Shown here: piece by piece, positions 45,369 to 55,410 of the stretch
Numbering within the stretch: position 1 is the first letter of the stretch
Layout: each line of letters opens with the position of its first letter
Made by a program: the position numbers and the translations under genes
Source: Mesorhizobium sp. DCY119
GTDB taxonomy: Bacteria > Pseudomonadota > Alphaproteobacteria > Rhizobiales > Rhizobiaceae
Assembly: GCF_003590645.1 (NCBI RefSeq)
Contig: NZ_CP031834.1
Location: forward strand, 1,922,501-1,986,500
DNA length: 64,000 bases
Direction of reading: 5' to 3'
The notes under the pieces: generated by a model
What the model was told of the DNA's origin: nothing
The model's database searches: none
What the model saw: the letters and a program-made list of their open reading frames with translations, nothing else

Positions 45369-47906
45369 TTAGCCCTTGGCGGCAACCGCCTTCGACGCTG
45401 TAAGCTCGCGATCCGGATGCGTCCGCTTCCACCAGTCGCCGAGGAACAGCAGGATGGGTGCTGCGATGAAGATCGACGACGTTGTCGCAACGATAACGCC
45501 GAACACCATCGGAATGGCGAAGTTCTCCACGGCGCTGCCGCCCCAGATTGCCATCGGCAGCATCGAGAGCAGGATCGCGACCGAGGTGTAGATACAGCGC
45601 GCGAACACCTGATTGATGCTCATGTCGATGATTTCGCGCAGCGGCATCTTCTTGTAGAGGCGCAGGTTTTCACGCATCCGGTCATAGACCACGACTTTGT
45701 CGTTCACCGAATAACCGATGATCGTCAGGAGCGCGGCGATGGCCGTCAGGTTGAAATCAAGCCCCAACAGCGCGAAGAAGCCGATGGTCTTGGTCGTGTC
45801 GAGGATAAGTGTCGCAATCGCGCCGATGGCGAAGTTCCATTCGAACCGCCACCAGATATAGGCGAGCATCGCGATCGCGGCCAGAACCACTGCGAGCACG
45901 CCGGAACGCGCCAGCTCGCCGGAGACCTTGGGTCCGACGACTTCCGTGCGTTCGAACTTCACGCCGGGATCGAGCTTCTGCACCGCAGCCTTGACCTCGT
46001 TCACTGCGGCAGTCTGCGCCGTCTCGCCGCCCTCCTGACGCTGTACGCGGATCAGCACATTGCTTTCGCCGCCGATGTTCTGGAGTGCGATTTCGCCGAG
46101 GTTGAGGTCACTGAGCGTGCTTCTGAGCTGGGCGAGATCGGCCGGCTGTGAGGTCGTGATCTCGACCTGGATACCGCCCTTGAAGTCGATGCCGTAATTC
46201 AGGCCCGGCTTGAAGAACAGTCCGATGGAGGCCAGCGACAGCAGCACCGAAACCAGGATGCCGAAATAGCGGGCGTTCATGAAGTTGATCGAGGTCTTGT
46301 CCGGGAAGAAGCGGATAAGCGGTTCGATGGTGATCGTCTTCATTTTGCGGCGGCGTACCACCGACGCCATGATGACGCGCACGATGGCCACGGCGGTGAA
46401 CATCGAGATACAGGTGCCGAGCATCATGGTGATGGCGAAGCCGCGCACCGGACCCGAGCCGAACATGAACAGCAGGCTGGTGGCGATCAGCGATGTGACG
46501 TTGGCGTCGACGATGGTCGAGTAGGCCCGCTTGAAGCCGTGGTCGAGCGCTGCGAAGGCGCTCATGCCTTTCTTGGTTTCTTCCCTTATTCGCTCGTTGA
46601 TGAGGATGTTGGCATCCACGCCGAAGCCGATGCCGAGGATGATACCGGCGATGCCGGGCAGGGTGAGTGTTGCGCCGATCATGGCGAGTGCGCCGATGGT
46701 CAGGACCAGATGCAGGAGCAGCGCGAAATTGGCGATCATGCCCCACGCTCCGTAGAGCGCGACGATGAAGATCACGACCAGCAGGAAGCCGGCGATGCCG
46801 GTGTAGACGCCCATGCGGATGATGTCGCCGCCGAGATCGGGACCGACGGTGCGTTCCTCGATGACAGTCAGCGGCGCGGGCAGGGCGCCGGCGCGCAGCA
46901 GGGCGGAGAGGACGGTGGTGTCTTCCACGGTGAAGCTGCCGCTGATCTGGCCCGAACCGCCGGTGATCGGCTCGCGGATGACCGGTGCGCTCAGCACCTT
47001 GCCGTCAAGCACGATGGCGAAGGGGCGGTTGACATTGGCGGTGGTGATTTCAGCGAATTGGCGTGCGCCGACGCTGTCGAAGCGGAAGGAGACGATCGGC
47101 TCCTGCGTACGCTGATCGAAGCCGGCGCGGGCATCCGTCAGGCGCTCGCCGCTCAATGCGACGCGATCTTCGATCGGATATTGCTGGCTGGTCTTGGCGT
47201 CCGGCAGCATGGTCACGCCGGGAGGCACGGGCTGGCCCTGCTCGACATTGTTGGCGACCATGTGGAATTCCATCTTGGCCGTGCTGCCGAGCAGTTCGCG
47301 CAGGCGTGTCGGGTCCTGAAGACCCGGAAGCTGCACGAGCATGCGGTCGGAGCCGACGCGCTGGATGGTGGGCTCGGCGACGCCGACCTGGTCGACGCGC
47401 TGGCGCACGATTTCCAGGCTCTGCTGGAGTGCCGCGTCGAGGCGATCGCGCAGACCGGCTTCCGTGAGCTTCATGGTGATCTGGTTCTGCGCCGAAGCTA
47501 CGTCGATGTCGGCAGTGCCGCCGCCGAAACCGGTCGCACTGACCGGCACCGCAAGCTTCTGCAGGACCTCCAGCGCCTTGGTGCGCTGGGCGTCGTCAGT
47601 GATGGTGAGAACGACGGCGTCGCCGGCAACGCGGGCCGACTGTGTGGCGATGCGCTCGTTGCGCAGTGCGCCGCGGGCATCGTCCAGCAATGAGCGCAGA
47701 CGGTCGGTCTTCAGCGCGTTGGCGTCCACTTCAAGAACGAGGTGAGAGCCGCCCTGAAGATCGAGGCCGAGGGTGATCTGCTGCTTGGGCAGCCAGTTCG
47801 GCAGCATGGCGAGCTGTGCCGGCGTAAACATGTTGGGAAGGGCGGCGATGACGCCGATGAGGACGATAAAGGTATACGCCCCTATCACCCATTTTGATGT
47901 TCTCAT
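45369..47906 (-). CDS. secDF: Protein translocase subunit SecDF (fused)
   Basis: The 845-residue fusion has a SecD half (about 1-520; TLGLDLQGGSHLVLEV, periplasmic P1 domain, then six helices with GFGVDANILINERIREE) and a SecF half (about 535-845; YGIDFKGGIQVEI, YSVNDKVVVYDRMREN). It uses the proton motive force to complete Sec export. The start at 47906 (MRTSKWVIGAYTF) fits the family better than eight extra codons. Separate secD and secF genes are usual in E. coli; fusion is common in some alphaproteobacteria. Confidence 0.95.
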   Translation of the reverse strand: MRTSKWVIGAYTFIVLIGVIAALPNMFTPAQLAMLPNWLPKQQITLGLDLQGGSHLVLEVDANALKTDRLRSLLDDARGALRNERIATQSARVAGDAVVLTITDDAQRTKALEVLQKLAVPVSATGFGGGTADIDVASAQNQITMKLTEAGLRDRLDAALQQSLEIVRQRVDQVGVAEPTIQRVGSDRMLVQLPGLQDPTRLRELLGSTAKMEFHMVANNVEQGQPVPPGVTMLPDAKTSQQYPIEDRVALSGERLTDARAGFDQRTQEPIVSFRFDSVGARQFAEITTANVNRPFAIVLDGKVLSAPVIREPITGGSGQISGSFTVEDTTVLSALLRAGALPAPLTVIEERTVGPDLGGDIIRMGVYTGIAGFLLVVIFIVALYGAWGMIANFALLLHLVLTIGALAMIGATLTLPGIAGIILGIGFGVDANILINERIREETKKGMSAFAALDHGFKRAYSTIVDANVTSLIATSLLFMFGSGPVRGFAITMMLGTCISMFTAVAIVRVIMASVVRRRKMKTITIEPLIRFFPDKTSINFMNARYFGILVSVLLSLASIGLFFKPGLNYGIDFKGGIQVEITTSQPADLAQLRSTLSDLNLGEIALQNIGGESNVLIRVQRQEGGETAQTAAVNEVKAAVQKLDPGVKFERTEVVGPKVSGELARSGVLAVVLAAIAMLAYIWWRFEWNFAIGAIATLILDTTKTIGFFALLGLDFNLTAIAALLTIIGYSVNDKVVVYDRMRENLRLYKKMPLREIIDMSINQVFARCIYTSVAILLSMLPMAIWGGSAVENFAIPMVFGVIVATTSSIFIAAPILLFLGDWWKRTHPDRELTASKAVAAKG

Positions 47907-48002
47907 TGTTCTGGTCCTGTCTGCGCGCAATGCCGGCGTTGGATTGACCGGGCAAAACGCGATCGCGTTCGGAAATTCATTTCGGAGCGGAAGGCGTATG
48001 CC

Positions 48003-48416
48003 TTACGCGGCCTGCGGTGGCGCTCGTGCGCGAAGGACTGTCGTGGCAGTCCCGCGAAAACTCTCCGGGATGCGATCCAGGAGGCCGGCATGCAGGCTGG
48101 CGGTGACCTGCCATTGCATGGCAGGCACTATGGCCGGGCCGGTGTCGCTGCCGGCGAGGAAGGATTTCAGCGCCAGGCCGCGCCAGTCAGCGATGGCCAC
48201 AAGGCGCTGCGGGTTGGCCGCGCCGGACCGGTCACCGCTCGGGGTGCCGGCGCCCTGGCCTGATGCAGCCATGCCATCAGCAAGCAGCCGCGCGGCGCGC
48301 ACCGGCGAATTTGCGCCGAGAAAACCGTGTGCTGCCGCGAGCGCTACGACAAGCCACAGCAAGGCGGCGGAAGAAAATCCGCGCCTTGGCGTTCTGCCGG
48401 GCTTGCTAGAGGTCAT
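48003..48416 (-). CDS. Possible signal-anchored hypothetical protein
   Basis: A 137-residue frame with a basic head, one helix (SAALLWLVVALAAAHGFLG), a Gly/Ser-rich linker and a short basic tail. It would be exported and anchored. I do not recognise it, and the Shine-Dalgarno is weak. Its place 96 bp upstream of secDF on the same strand favours a real gene, but a competing open frame on the plus strand is as long. The stretch 48417-48572 shows no gene. Confidence 0.35.
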   Translation of the reverse strand: MTSSKPGRTPRRGFSSAALLWLVVALAAAHGFLGANSPVRAARLLADGMAASGQGAGTPSGDRSGAANPQRLVAIADWRGLALKSFLAGSDTGPAIVPAMQWQVTASLHAGLLDRIPESFRGTATTVLRARAPPQAA

Positions 48417-48572
48417 CGTGCAACGTCATTCTTCGGTGTCTGCGCCGGCAAATTGTATCATCCGACGGCGCCTGCTCCTACACCATTGCGGCGAAACTAC
48501 CAACCCTGCGTATTTTTGGGCGCACAGATTAGAATTCCAGCCCGATTTCTTCGAAACCGACGAATGTATCGC

Positions 48573-49760
48573 TTAAACAAGCGCCGAAACCGCCTCGAAC
48601 AAAGCCAGCGCCTGCTTGTCGAGCGCATCATCCACCGGAAACGGCTGTGACGACATCTTGACCAGAACGGTTTCGGTGGCCGGATCGACATAGAGCCATT
48701 GGCCGTGAATGCCGATGCCGCAAAAGGCGCCGCCGGCATAACCGGTCTGGTACCATTTGTTGCGGTAGCTGCCGTTGGGAAGCAGGAACGAGAAATCGCC
48801 CTTGCGCCAGGCTTCGCGGTCGCCGCCGGTCGTCGTGTCCTCGACCCAGCTTTCGGGCAGGATGCGCCGGCCTTCGAAAGTGCCGCCGCAGCGCATCATT
48901 TCGCCGACGCGGGCGAGATCGCGTGCCGAGACCGAGACGCCGCCGGCCGCGCGGGCCGTGCCTACGGCGTCTACCGTGATCTGCCCGCTGAGCTTGGCGC
49001 CGAGCGGCGCCCACAGGCGGTCGCTCATCAGGTCGGTATAGCGCCGGCCGGAAGCGCGCTCGACGATGATGCCGAGGAAATCGGAGCAGGGCGAGCGGTA
49101 GCGGAAGATTTCGCCATGTTCCTTGCCGGCGAGCTTGGGGAGGCTGAACAGGAAAGCCGGCAGCGTCTCCTGAGCGCCCGGCCGTGCAGAATTCCACAGC
49201 ATAGCGCGGCGATAGCGGGCAAAGGCGCTTTCGGGATCGAGGTAGAGTTCCTCGAAATCGAGCGCCACCGTCATGTCGAGCACATGCTGGACGGTCGCGT
49301 CGCCGAAGGCCGAGCCCTTGGCTTCGGGAATGTAGGTCGTGACCGGGGCCGAAGGATCGAGCAAGCCGTCGGCCTGGACCACTCCGGCAAGGATGGCCGT
49401 CAGCGACTTGCTGATCGAAAAGATGATGTGGCGACCCGCCGGCTTCATATGCGGGGCATTGTATTCGCCGACGAATTTGCCGCCCTTCATGACCAGGAAG
49501 GCGTCGGTATGCGAGCGATTGAGGAATGCGGCGATGGTTTCCGGCTTGCCTTCGAGTGTGACTTTTTCGGCCAGCAAATCCTCGAGGTCGCCGGCTGGCG
49601 CTTCGGGAGCAGCTTCCGCGACTTCGATCTCGGCGCTCCGCACCAGTTCGCCGGCATTCTGGAACGACCAGCGATTGTAGGGTTCGGTGCGCCAGTTCTC
49701 CAGGGTAACGTCGGAGCGGGGAAAACCGAATTTGTTTTCGAATGCTGTCGGGGTGGTCAT
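48573..49760 (-). CDS. Serine hydrolase, class C beta-lactamase fold (second of tandem pair)
   Basis: The 395-residue protein has the SxxK pair S115/K118 in IFSISKSLTA and the Tyr motif YRSPCSDFLG, where class C enzymes have YxN. There is no signal peptide, so it acts in the cytoplasm, unlike beta-lactamases. The family includes esterases, DD-peptidase homologues and 6-aminohexanoate-dimer hydrolase (NylB). It follows its paralogue by 26 bp and lies downstream of an amidase and a polyamine-type importer, which suggests hydrolysis of an imported amide. Confidence 0.88.
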   Translation of the reverse strand: MTTPTAFENKFGFPRSDVTLENWRTEPYNRWSFQNAGELVRSAEIEVAEAAPEAPAGDLEDLLAEKVTLEGKPETIAAFLNRSHTDAFLVMKGGKFVGEYNAPHMKPAGRHIIFSISKSLTAILAGVVQADGLLDPSAPVTTYIPEAKGSAFGDATVQHVLDMTVALDFEELYLDPESAFARYRRAMLWNSARPGAQETLPAFLFSLPKLAGKEHGEIFRYRSPCSDFLGIIVERASGRRYTDLMSDRLWAPLGAKLSGQITVDAVGTARAAGGVSVSARDLARVGEMMRCGGTFEGRRILPESWVEDTTTGGDREAWRKGDFSFLLPNGSYRNKWYQTGYAGGAFCGIGIHGQWLYVDPATETVLVKMSSQPFPVDDALDKQALALFEAVSALV

Positions 49761-49786
49761 GATGGTCCTTCGGGAAAGTTCTTATT

Positions 49787-50983
49787 TCAGGCGAGTGCGG
49801 CGGCGATGGCGTGGATGGCCTTAAGCGTGGCGACTGAATAGGCGCTGTTGGCGAAATCCGGGTAGGTCGACAGTTTGACGACGACCATGTCGTGGTCCCA
49901 GTTGATATAGATGAGCTGTCCGAACACGCCCCGGCACATCAGCGTGCGCGACTTGGCATCTTCGAGCCAGAACTGGTTCTTATAGGAGCCGCCGGGAAGG
50001 CTCTCGCTGAACAACGGGCCATGCACGCCGTTTCTGGTTGCCTCGATCCAGGCGGGGGGAACGATGCCGCCACCATTTTCGAGGATCGTCTGGCCGAAGC
50101 GGCCAAAGTCCCTCAGCGTCGCATTGAAGCCGCCATCGGCCAGCGCGTAGCCGGCGCGATCGACGGTGAAGCAGGCGCTCTCTTCGGCGCCGATCTTCTG
50201 CCACAGCTCCTCCGACACCAGCTGTGCCAGGCGCTTGCCGGTGACCCGCTCCATGGTGAAGGCAAGCACGTCGGTCTCAATCGAGCGGTAGACGAATTTT
50301 TCGCCGTGCGGACGCTCGGTCTCCTTGAGGCCGAGGATCTGTTCCCAGATATGCGTCGGCCATTTGAAGGCAGGGTCGCTGCCCGGCGGGATCGGCTTCC
50401 AGCCTGCCGCGACATCCGTCTGGCCCATGTCCGAATAGCGGTCGGTGTATTCCTCGCTGTAGCGAACCCCGGTCGTCATATCGAGCACATGCTGAAGCGT
50501 TGCGCCGCGCCAGCCGGTTTCCTCGAGCTCCGGCAGATAGCGGGTAACCGGTGCCGCGGGGTCGATCAGGCCGCGCCCGACCAGAATGCCGAAAACGGAC
50601 GCCGTGACCGATTTCGCCATCGACTGCGACAGATGCAGGGTGCGCGGCGTCATGCCGTTGAAGTGGCGCTCATAGGCGATTGTACCGCCCTTAAGCACCA
50701 GAAAGCCGTCGGTATACGTCTCGTCGAGATGGCCGGCGAGGGTGGTTGCAGCACCTGTGCTGTCCACCGTAGGCACATCGTCAAGCTCGACCTCCTTGCG
50801 CGCAAACTCGCGCGCCGGCCCGTTGCCGCGCCAGACCTCGACCGTCGGCAGGATTTCGCGGATGTGCTGGAACGACCAGCGGTTCCATGGCGGGCGGTCC
50901 CAGTCGAGCCTGGGTGGCACCATTTGCGGCGGCGAGCCCTGCATGATGGCAGGGGCGGGGTCGCTGTTGCGATAGGACGTCAT
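49787..50983 (-). CDS. Serine hydrolase, class C beta-lactamase fold (first of tandem pair, NylB-like)
   Basis: The 398-residue cytoplasmic protein has S121/K124 in LSQSMAKSVTA and YRSIETDVLAF. It shares the layout, the NRWSFQ head and the QHVLDMT segment with the next gene, so the two arose by tandem duplication. The order amidase then SxxK hydrolase resembles the pairing of NylA and NylB enzyme types. Whether it cleaves amides or esters is unknown. GGAGC lies before the ATG. Confidence 0.88.
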   Translation of the reverse strand: MTSYRNSDPAPAIMQGSPPQMVPPRLDWDRPPWNRWSFQHIREILPTVEVWRGNGPAREFARKEVELDDVPTVDSTGAATTLAGHLDETYTDGFLVLKGGTIAYERHFNGMTPRTLHLSQSMAKSVTASVFGILVGRGLIDPAAPVTRYLPELEETGWRGATLQHVLDMTTGVRYSEEYTDRYSDMGQTDVAAGWKPIPPGSDPAFKWPTHIWEQILGLKETERPHGEKFVYRSIETDVLAFTMERVTGKRLAQLVSEELWQKIGAEESACFTVDRAGYALADGGFNATLRDFGRFGQTILENGGGIVPPAWIEATRNGVHGPLFSESLPGGSYKNQFWLEDAKSRTLMCRGVFGQLIYINWDHDMVVVKLSTYPDFANSAYSVATLKAIHAIAAALA

Positions 50984-51005
50984 TCAATGCTCCACGGAAA
51001 TGCAA

Positions 51006-51027
51006 CCCCGCAGCGTCTCCTGCGGGG
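51006..51027 (-). terminator. Intercistronic hairpin between amidase and tandem hydrolase genes
   Basis: CCCCGCAG and CTGCGGGG form a perfect 8-bp stem with a 6-base loop. No U run follows, so it is more likely an mRNA-stability or attenuation element than a full stop. Confidence 0.55.
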
Positions 51028-51053
51028 CCTCTCCAACTTGGGTGTTCCGATGG

Positions 51054-52481
51054 TTATAGCTTCGGCCGTTTGGCCTTTTCGCCGTACCAGCCACCGACCG
51101 CTTTTTCATAGGCCATGCCGGCGCGGAACACGTCCTCATCGCAATAGGTGCGGCCGACAATCTGGATGCCTGTGGGCACGCCGTTCTTCGCGTGGCCGGA
51201 CGGCACCGACAGGACCGGGCAGCGGCTCATCGTGTTGAACGGCGTTGTCATGACCCAGCCGAGCGAAGGATTGACCAGCTTGCCATTGATCCTGACCTCG
51301 TCCTTCGACTGGTCGTGGTCGGCCGGCACCGCCGGCAGCGCCGTGGTCGGGCAGATCAGCACATTGTATTTTTCCAGCAGCGGCCCGAGCGTCATATACA
51401 TGCGGCCGGCTACTTCGAGGCTGTTGACGAAATCGGTCGCCTTGGACCCTGCGCCGTCTTCGGCGAATTTGCGGGCGTAAGTGGTCATCTCGTCGGCATG
51501 CTCGGGTAGCAGCTTCGACAGGAACGCGCCGAACAAATGGTTGAGATAGGCCATGCCGGCTTCCAGCACTTCCGGCCCCCAGCCGAGATCGACTTCCTCA
51601 ACCTCAGCGCCGAGCGAGCGGAATACATCGAGCGCCTTCTTCGTGTTCTTGACGACTTCCGGATCGACCTCGAAGCCGCCGAGATTCATCGAATAGCCGA
51701 TCTTCCAGCCCTTGATCGGCTTGAATTTGGTCGGCAGCGTCAGCTTCGGCCGAAGCGAGGCGATGTCGAGCGGGCTCGGGCCGGTCATGACGTTTTGCAG
51801 CAGGATGGCGTCCTCGACCGTGCGCGCCAGCGGGCCGGTGTGGCAGTAGAAATCGAGGTTGAAGGGCGGATCGTCCGGGTTGCGGCCATAGGGCGGCTTG
51901 TAGCCGACGACGCCGCAGGTCGAGGCCGGGATGCGGATCGAGCCGCCGATGTCGGAGCCGGTGGCGATCGACGACGTGCCCGAGGCGAGCGACGCGCCGG
52001 CGCCGCCCGAGGAGCCGCCCGGCGTGAATTTGGTGTTCCATGGATTGCGGGTGACGCCCCACAGCCGCGACCACGTATAGGCCGCGCAGGAGAATTCGGG
52101 CGTTGCCGTGCGCGCATGGACGATGCCGCCGGCCGTGATGACGCGCTCGTTCATGGTCGAGGAGGAATCCGCGACGAAATCCTTCATGATCAGCGAGCCG
52201 CCGGTGGTCGGCTTGCCCTTGATGTAGCTCTCGTCCTTGATGCCGACGGGCAGGCCTTCGAGCGCCCCGGTCTTCTTGCCCTTGGCGTATTTGGCTTCAG
52301 CCTTCCTGGCCAGATCCATCGCTTCGTCGAAATGCGTGTTGGTGAAGGCGTTGACCTTGTCCTTGGTCGCCTCGGCGCGCTTGATCACCGCTTCCATCAG
52401 TTCGACGGGCGAAAGCTTTTTGGCCTTGAAGCGCTTCAGGGCTTCGCTTGCCGGCATATAGCAAAGGTCGAGATCGCTCAT
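51054..52481 (-). CDS. Amidase-signature family amidase
   Basis: The 475-residue protein has the complete Ser-cisSer-Lys triad at K82 (GIKDES), S157 (TPGGSSGGAGA) and S181 (GSDIGGSIRIPA). Spacings are 75 and 24 residues, the same as in characterised amidases. The family hydrolyses diverse amides, including the cyclic 6-aminohexanoate dimer (NylA). The ATG at 52481 follows GGAGG at ten bases; an in-frame GTG at 52490 sits too close to it. A terminator separates it from the importer genes, but it is on the same strand. Confidence 0.92.
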   Translation of the reverse strand: MSDLDLCYMPASEALKRFKAKKLSPVELMEAVIKRAEATKDKVNAFTNTHFDEAMDLARKAEAKYAKGKKTGALEGLPVGIKDESYIKGKPTTGGSLIMKDFVADSSSTMNERVITAGGIVHARTATPEFSCAAYTWSRLWGVTRNPWNTKFTPGGSSGGAGASLASGTSSIATGSDIGGSIRIPASTCGVVGYKPPYGRNPDDPPFNLDFYCHTGPLARTVEDAILLQNVMTGPSPLDIASLRPKLTLPTKFKPIKGWKIGYSMNLGGFEVDPEVVKNTKKALDVFRSLGAEVEEVDLGWGPEVLEAGMAYLNHLFGAFLSKLLPEHADEMTTYARKFAEDGAGSKATDFVNSLEVAGRMYMTLGPLLEKYNVLICPTTALPAVPADHDQSKDEVRINGKLVNPSLGWVMTTPFNTMSRCPVLSVPSGHAKNGVPTGIQIVGRTYCDEDVFRAGMAYEKAVGGWYGEKAKRPKL

Positions 52482-52571
52482 GATAGACACACCTCCTTCG
52501 TGTCCACGGCCCGTCGATCGCCGGACGGTGTCCGGACGCGGGCTGGTATCGAAAAATCTCTTGATTGGTTC

Positions 52572-52604
52572 AAAAGGCCCCGGCGGCTTTCCGCCAGGGC
52601 CCTT
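52572..52604 (-). terminator. Terminator after the polyamine-type binding-protein gene
   Basis: GGCCCCGGCGG and CCGCCAGGGCC form an 11-bp stem (one G-U pair in RNA) with a CTTT/AAAG loop, followed by UUUU on the minus strand. It would limit read-through into the amidase gene. Confidence 0.75.
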
Positions 52605-52612
52605 GATAGCAC

Positions 52613-53647
52613 CTACTTCAGAAGATCGGTCCAGATCTTGGTGTACATCGTCTGCACGTCAGGCGGGCAGGCGATATTGAACTCGCCCTTCTCGGCGAAT
52701 TCGGCCGGGATGTTCACCTCGGGCGCGGTCTTCATGTCTTCAGGCATGAAGGCTTCGGAGCCCTTGATGCCGTTTGCATAGCGCGCGAAGGCCGAGATCA
52801 TGGCCGCGTTCTCGGGGTCCATGATGAAGTTCACGAACAGCTTGGCATTTTCGGTGTTCTTGGCGTCCTTGAGAATGGCGACGTTGTCCATCCAGATCGG
52901 GTAGCCTTCCTTCGGATAGCCGTAGACGATCTTGTCGTTCTGCAGGCGAGCGCGGAAGGAAGCGCCGTTCCAGTTGACGCCGGCAGCGATATCGCCCTTG
53001 CCGTAACGGTCGACGTTGCCATAGTCCATCGACAGCCATTTCGGCTTGGCTGCGACCAGCGTGTCGCGAACCTTCTTCAGCACTTCCTTGTCGCCGGTGC
53101 ACTGCTGGCCACCGACATAGTGGATGGCGAGCGCCATGACGTCGCTCATTTCCGGCACAACATTGACCTTGCCGACCAGTTCAGCGGGCGGGTCCATGAA
53201 GATTGCCGAAGTGTTCGGATCGCCTGAATAGACCGAGGTGTTGACCGTCACGCCGGTGGTGCCCCACTGCCACGGCACCGAGTAATGACGGCCCGGATCG
53301 AATGGCACATCGACCCATTTCGGGTCCATGTTCTTGAAATTCTCCATCTGATCGGGACGGCTTTCGAGCAGCAGGCCTTCGTCGATCCAGACATTCATCA
53401 CTGAAGCCGAAGGCACGACGATGTCAAAGCCATGGCCGCCCTGGCGGATCTTGGCGAGTGCGGTGTCGTTGGAATCGTAGTCGGTGACGGTAACCTTGAC
53501 CTTGAATTGCTCTTCGAATTTCTTGATCAGTTCGGGGCTGGTGTAGTTGCCCCAGTTGTAGATGTTGAGCTCGCCTTCGGCGCGCGCCATGCCCGCCGAG
53601 GCCAGCAACGACAGCCCTACCGCCGTCGCAGTCAATTTCCAGTTCAT
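52613..53647 (-). CDS. potD: Spermidine/putrescine-type ABC transporter substrate-binding protein
   Basis: The 344-residue periplasmic protein has a signal peptide cleaved near MARAEG and a PotD-type mature start, [28 protein letters not shown] box is characteristic of polyamine binders. The start at 53647 follows GGGAG at eight bases. It is the last gene of the second importer operon. Confidence 0.92.
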   Translation of the reverse strand: MNWKLTATAVGLSLLASAGMARAEGELNIYNWGNYTSPELIKKFEEQFKVKVTVTDYDSNDTALAKIRQGGHGFDIVVPSASVMNVWIDEGLLLESRPDQMENFKNMDPKWVDVPFDPGRHYSVPWQWGTTGVTVNTSVYSGDPNTSAIFMDPPAELVGKVNVVPEMSDVMALAIHYVGGQQCTGDKEVLKKVRDTLVAAKPKWLSMDYGNVDRYGKGDIAAGVNWNGASFRARLQNDKIVYGYPKEGYPIWMDNVAILKDAKNTENAKLFVNFIMDPENAAMISAFARYANGIKGSEAFMPEDMKTAPEVNIPAEFAEKGEFNIACPPDVQTMYTKIWTDLLK

Positions 53648-53687
53648 GCGTAGTACTCCCATTTTGGGGGCCGGCCGTTCTGCGGCT

Positions 53688-54494
53688 TCAGGCCCGCTTC
53701 CTGCTGATGATGAAGAAGATTGTGACGATAGCTACCGACAGCAGCAGGAAGACTGTCGAGATCGCATTGATTTCCGGCGTCACGATGCGCCGGAGCTGAC
53801 CGAGCATGTAGGTCGGCAGCGTGTCCTGTCCGCCCGATTTGACGAATTCCGTTATCACCACGTCATCGAGTGATACGACGAAGGCCAGCATCAGCCCGGC
53901 GAGAATGCCCGGCCACAGCAGCGGCAGCGTCACATAGCGGAAGGTTTTCCAGCCCGTGGCGTAGAGATCGGCTGCGGCCGTTTCCAGCGACAGGTCCATG
54001 TTTTCCAGGCGGGCGCGGATCGGCAGATAGGCGAAGGGGATGCAGAAGGCGGTGTGTGCCGCGATCAGGTAACCGAGGCCGGAATAGCCGGTCCAGATCT
54101 TGATGCGCGAGAAGAACACCAGCAAGGCCACGGCGGTGACGATTTCCGGCACCATCAGCGGCTGGTTGATAAAGGCATATTTGAAGGTCAGGCCCTTGTA
54201 GGGCTTGGTTCTGGTCGTGGCGAGTGCTGCCATGGTGGCAGCGACGGTCGCGATCAGGGCGGCCGCGATGGCGATCTGGAACGAGCGGATCGAGGCATCG
54301 ATGACCTGGGTGTTGTTCCACGCCGAGTAGAACCAGCGCAGCGAAAAGCCTTTCCAGATGGCGACCGAATCGTTGTCGTTGAAGGCGTAGGCCACCAACG
54401 TCACGATCGGCAGGTAGAGCAGGAAGAAGCAGATCATCGCGACGGTGGTGAAGCCGGTCTGCTGACGGATGTCGAACGTTGCTCGCTTAGCCAT
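53688..54494 (-). CDS. potC: Spermidine/putrescine-type ABC transporter permease (PotC type)
   Basis: The 268-residue permease has about six helices, the EAA loop [26 protein letters not shown] and [22 protein letters not shown], a strong PotC signature. The start at 54494 overlaps the PotB-type stop by eight bases. In the EAA loop Tyr replaces the usual Gly of SLGA. Confidence 0.93.
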   Translation of the reverse strand: MAKRATFDIRQQTGFTTVAMICFFLLYLPIVTLVAYAFNDNDSVAIWKGFSLRWFYSAWNNTQVIDASIRSFQIAIAAALIATVAATMAALATTRTKPYKGLTFKYAFINQPLMVPEIVTAVALLVFFSRIKIWTGYSGLGYLIAAHTAFCIPFAYLPIRARLENMDLSLETAAADLYATGWKTFRYVTLPLLWPGILAGLMLAFVVSLDDVVITEFVKSGGQDTLPTYMLGQLRRIVTPEINAISTVFLLLSVAIVTIFFIISRKRA

Positions 54495-55407
54495 GTCCGG
54501 CCCCCGTCTTGCTGGCGTTGCGGACATAGAACATCAGCGTGATCATGACGATCACCATGAGGGTGATGGACAGCGAGGCGCCCAGCGGCCAATTGCGGCC
54601 CTGGCCGAACTGAAGTTCGATGAGATTGCCGATCATCAGATTGGTGCCGCCGCCCATGACGCGCGGTGTGACATAGGCGCCGAGCGAGGGGATGAAGACG
54701 AGGATCGAGCCGGCGATGATGCCCGGCTTGACCAGCGGCACGATGATGCGGCGCAGCACCTGCATGCGGCTCGCATAGAGATCATAGCCGGCCTCGACGA
54801 GCCGGAAGTCGATCTTTTCCATGCTGGCATAAAGCGGCAGCACCATCAGCGGCAGGTAGACATAGGTCATGCCGGCCAGCACCGCGAAGTCGGTATACAT
54901 GAACTGGATCGGTGCGGTGGTGAGGCCGAGAAACCGCAGCAGCGAGTTGATCAGGCCCTCGTTGCGCAGCACTTCCATCATCGCGAAGGTGCGGATCAGG
55001 AGGTTCGTCCAGAACGGGATGGTGATCAGGAACAGCCAGATCTCGCGTCGTCCCTCGGGGCGGGTGGCGATAAAATAGGCGGTCGGAAAACCGAAGATCA
55101 GGGTCAATATCGTCGTCAGCAGCGACAGCGATATCGAACGCGTGAAGATCGACAGGTTCGCCTTTGCGAATGAAAGTGTGTCGTCAAAGATGTCGCGTTC
55201 GAACAGCACGTTCATCCACGCATCGGTCGAAAATTGCCACTTCACGTCGCCGTAATTGCCCGGCGCGAGAAAGGAATAGACGAGCACGATGAACAGCGGC
55301 CCGATCGCGGCAAAGAAGATGATCAGCAACGCGGGAGCAGACAACAGCCAGCGCGTGCGGATGTCGTCGCTTTCAGCCTTTTCGGCAGTCTCTTGTGCGG
55401 TTGCCAT
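54487..55407 (-). CDS. potB: Spermidine/putrescine-type ABC transporter permease (PotB type)
   Basis: The 306-residue permease has six helices and the EAA-loop region EAGYDLYASRMQVLRRIIVPLVKPG. FIPSLGAYVTPRVMGGG is the usual PotB motif. It starts three bases after the potA stop. Confidence 0.93.
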   Translation of the reverse strand: MATAQETAEKAESDDIRTRWLLSAPALLIIFFAAIGPLFIVLVYSFLAPGNYGDVKWQFSTDAWMNVLFERDIFDDTLSFAKANLSIFTRSISLSLLTTILTLIFGFPTAYFIATRPEGRREIWLFLITIPFWTNLLIRTFAMMEVLRNEGLINSLLRFLGLTTAPIQFMYTDFAVLAGMTYVYLPLMVLPLYASMEKIDFRLVEAGYDLYASRMQVLRRIIVPLVKPGIIAGSILVFIPSLGAYVTPRVMGGGTNLMIGNLIELQFGQGRNWPLGASLSITLMVIVMITLMFYVRNASKTGAGHG

Positions 55408-55410
55408 GGT

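Noticed and set aside
47773-48576. Plus-strand frame of 267 codons spanning the secDF start region
   Set aside because: It overlaps the secDF N-terminus and the possible 48003-48416 gene, has no ribosome site or motif, and a Cys/Arg-rich translation.
48573-50983. Antibiotic-resistance beta-lactamases
   Set aside because: Both proteins lack a signal peptide and the YxN motif is YxS, so cytoplasmic esterase or amide hydrolase activity is more likely.
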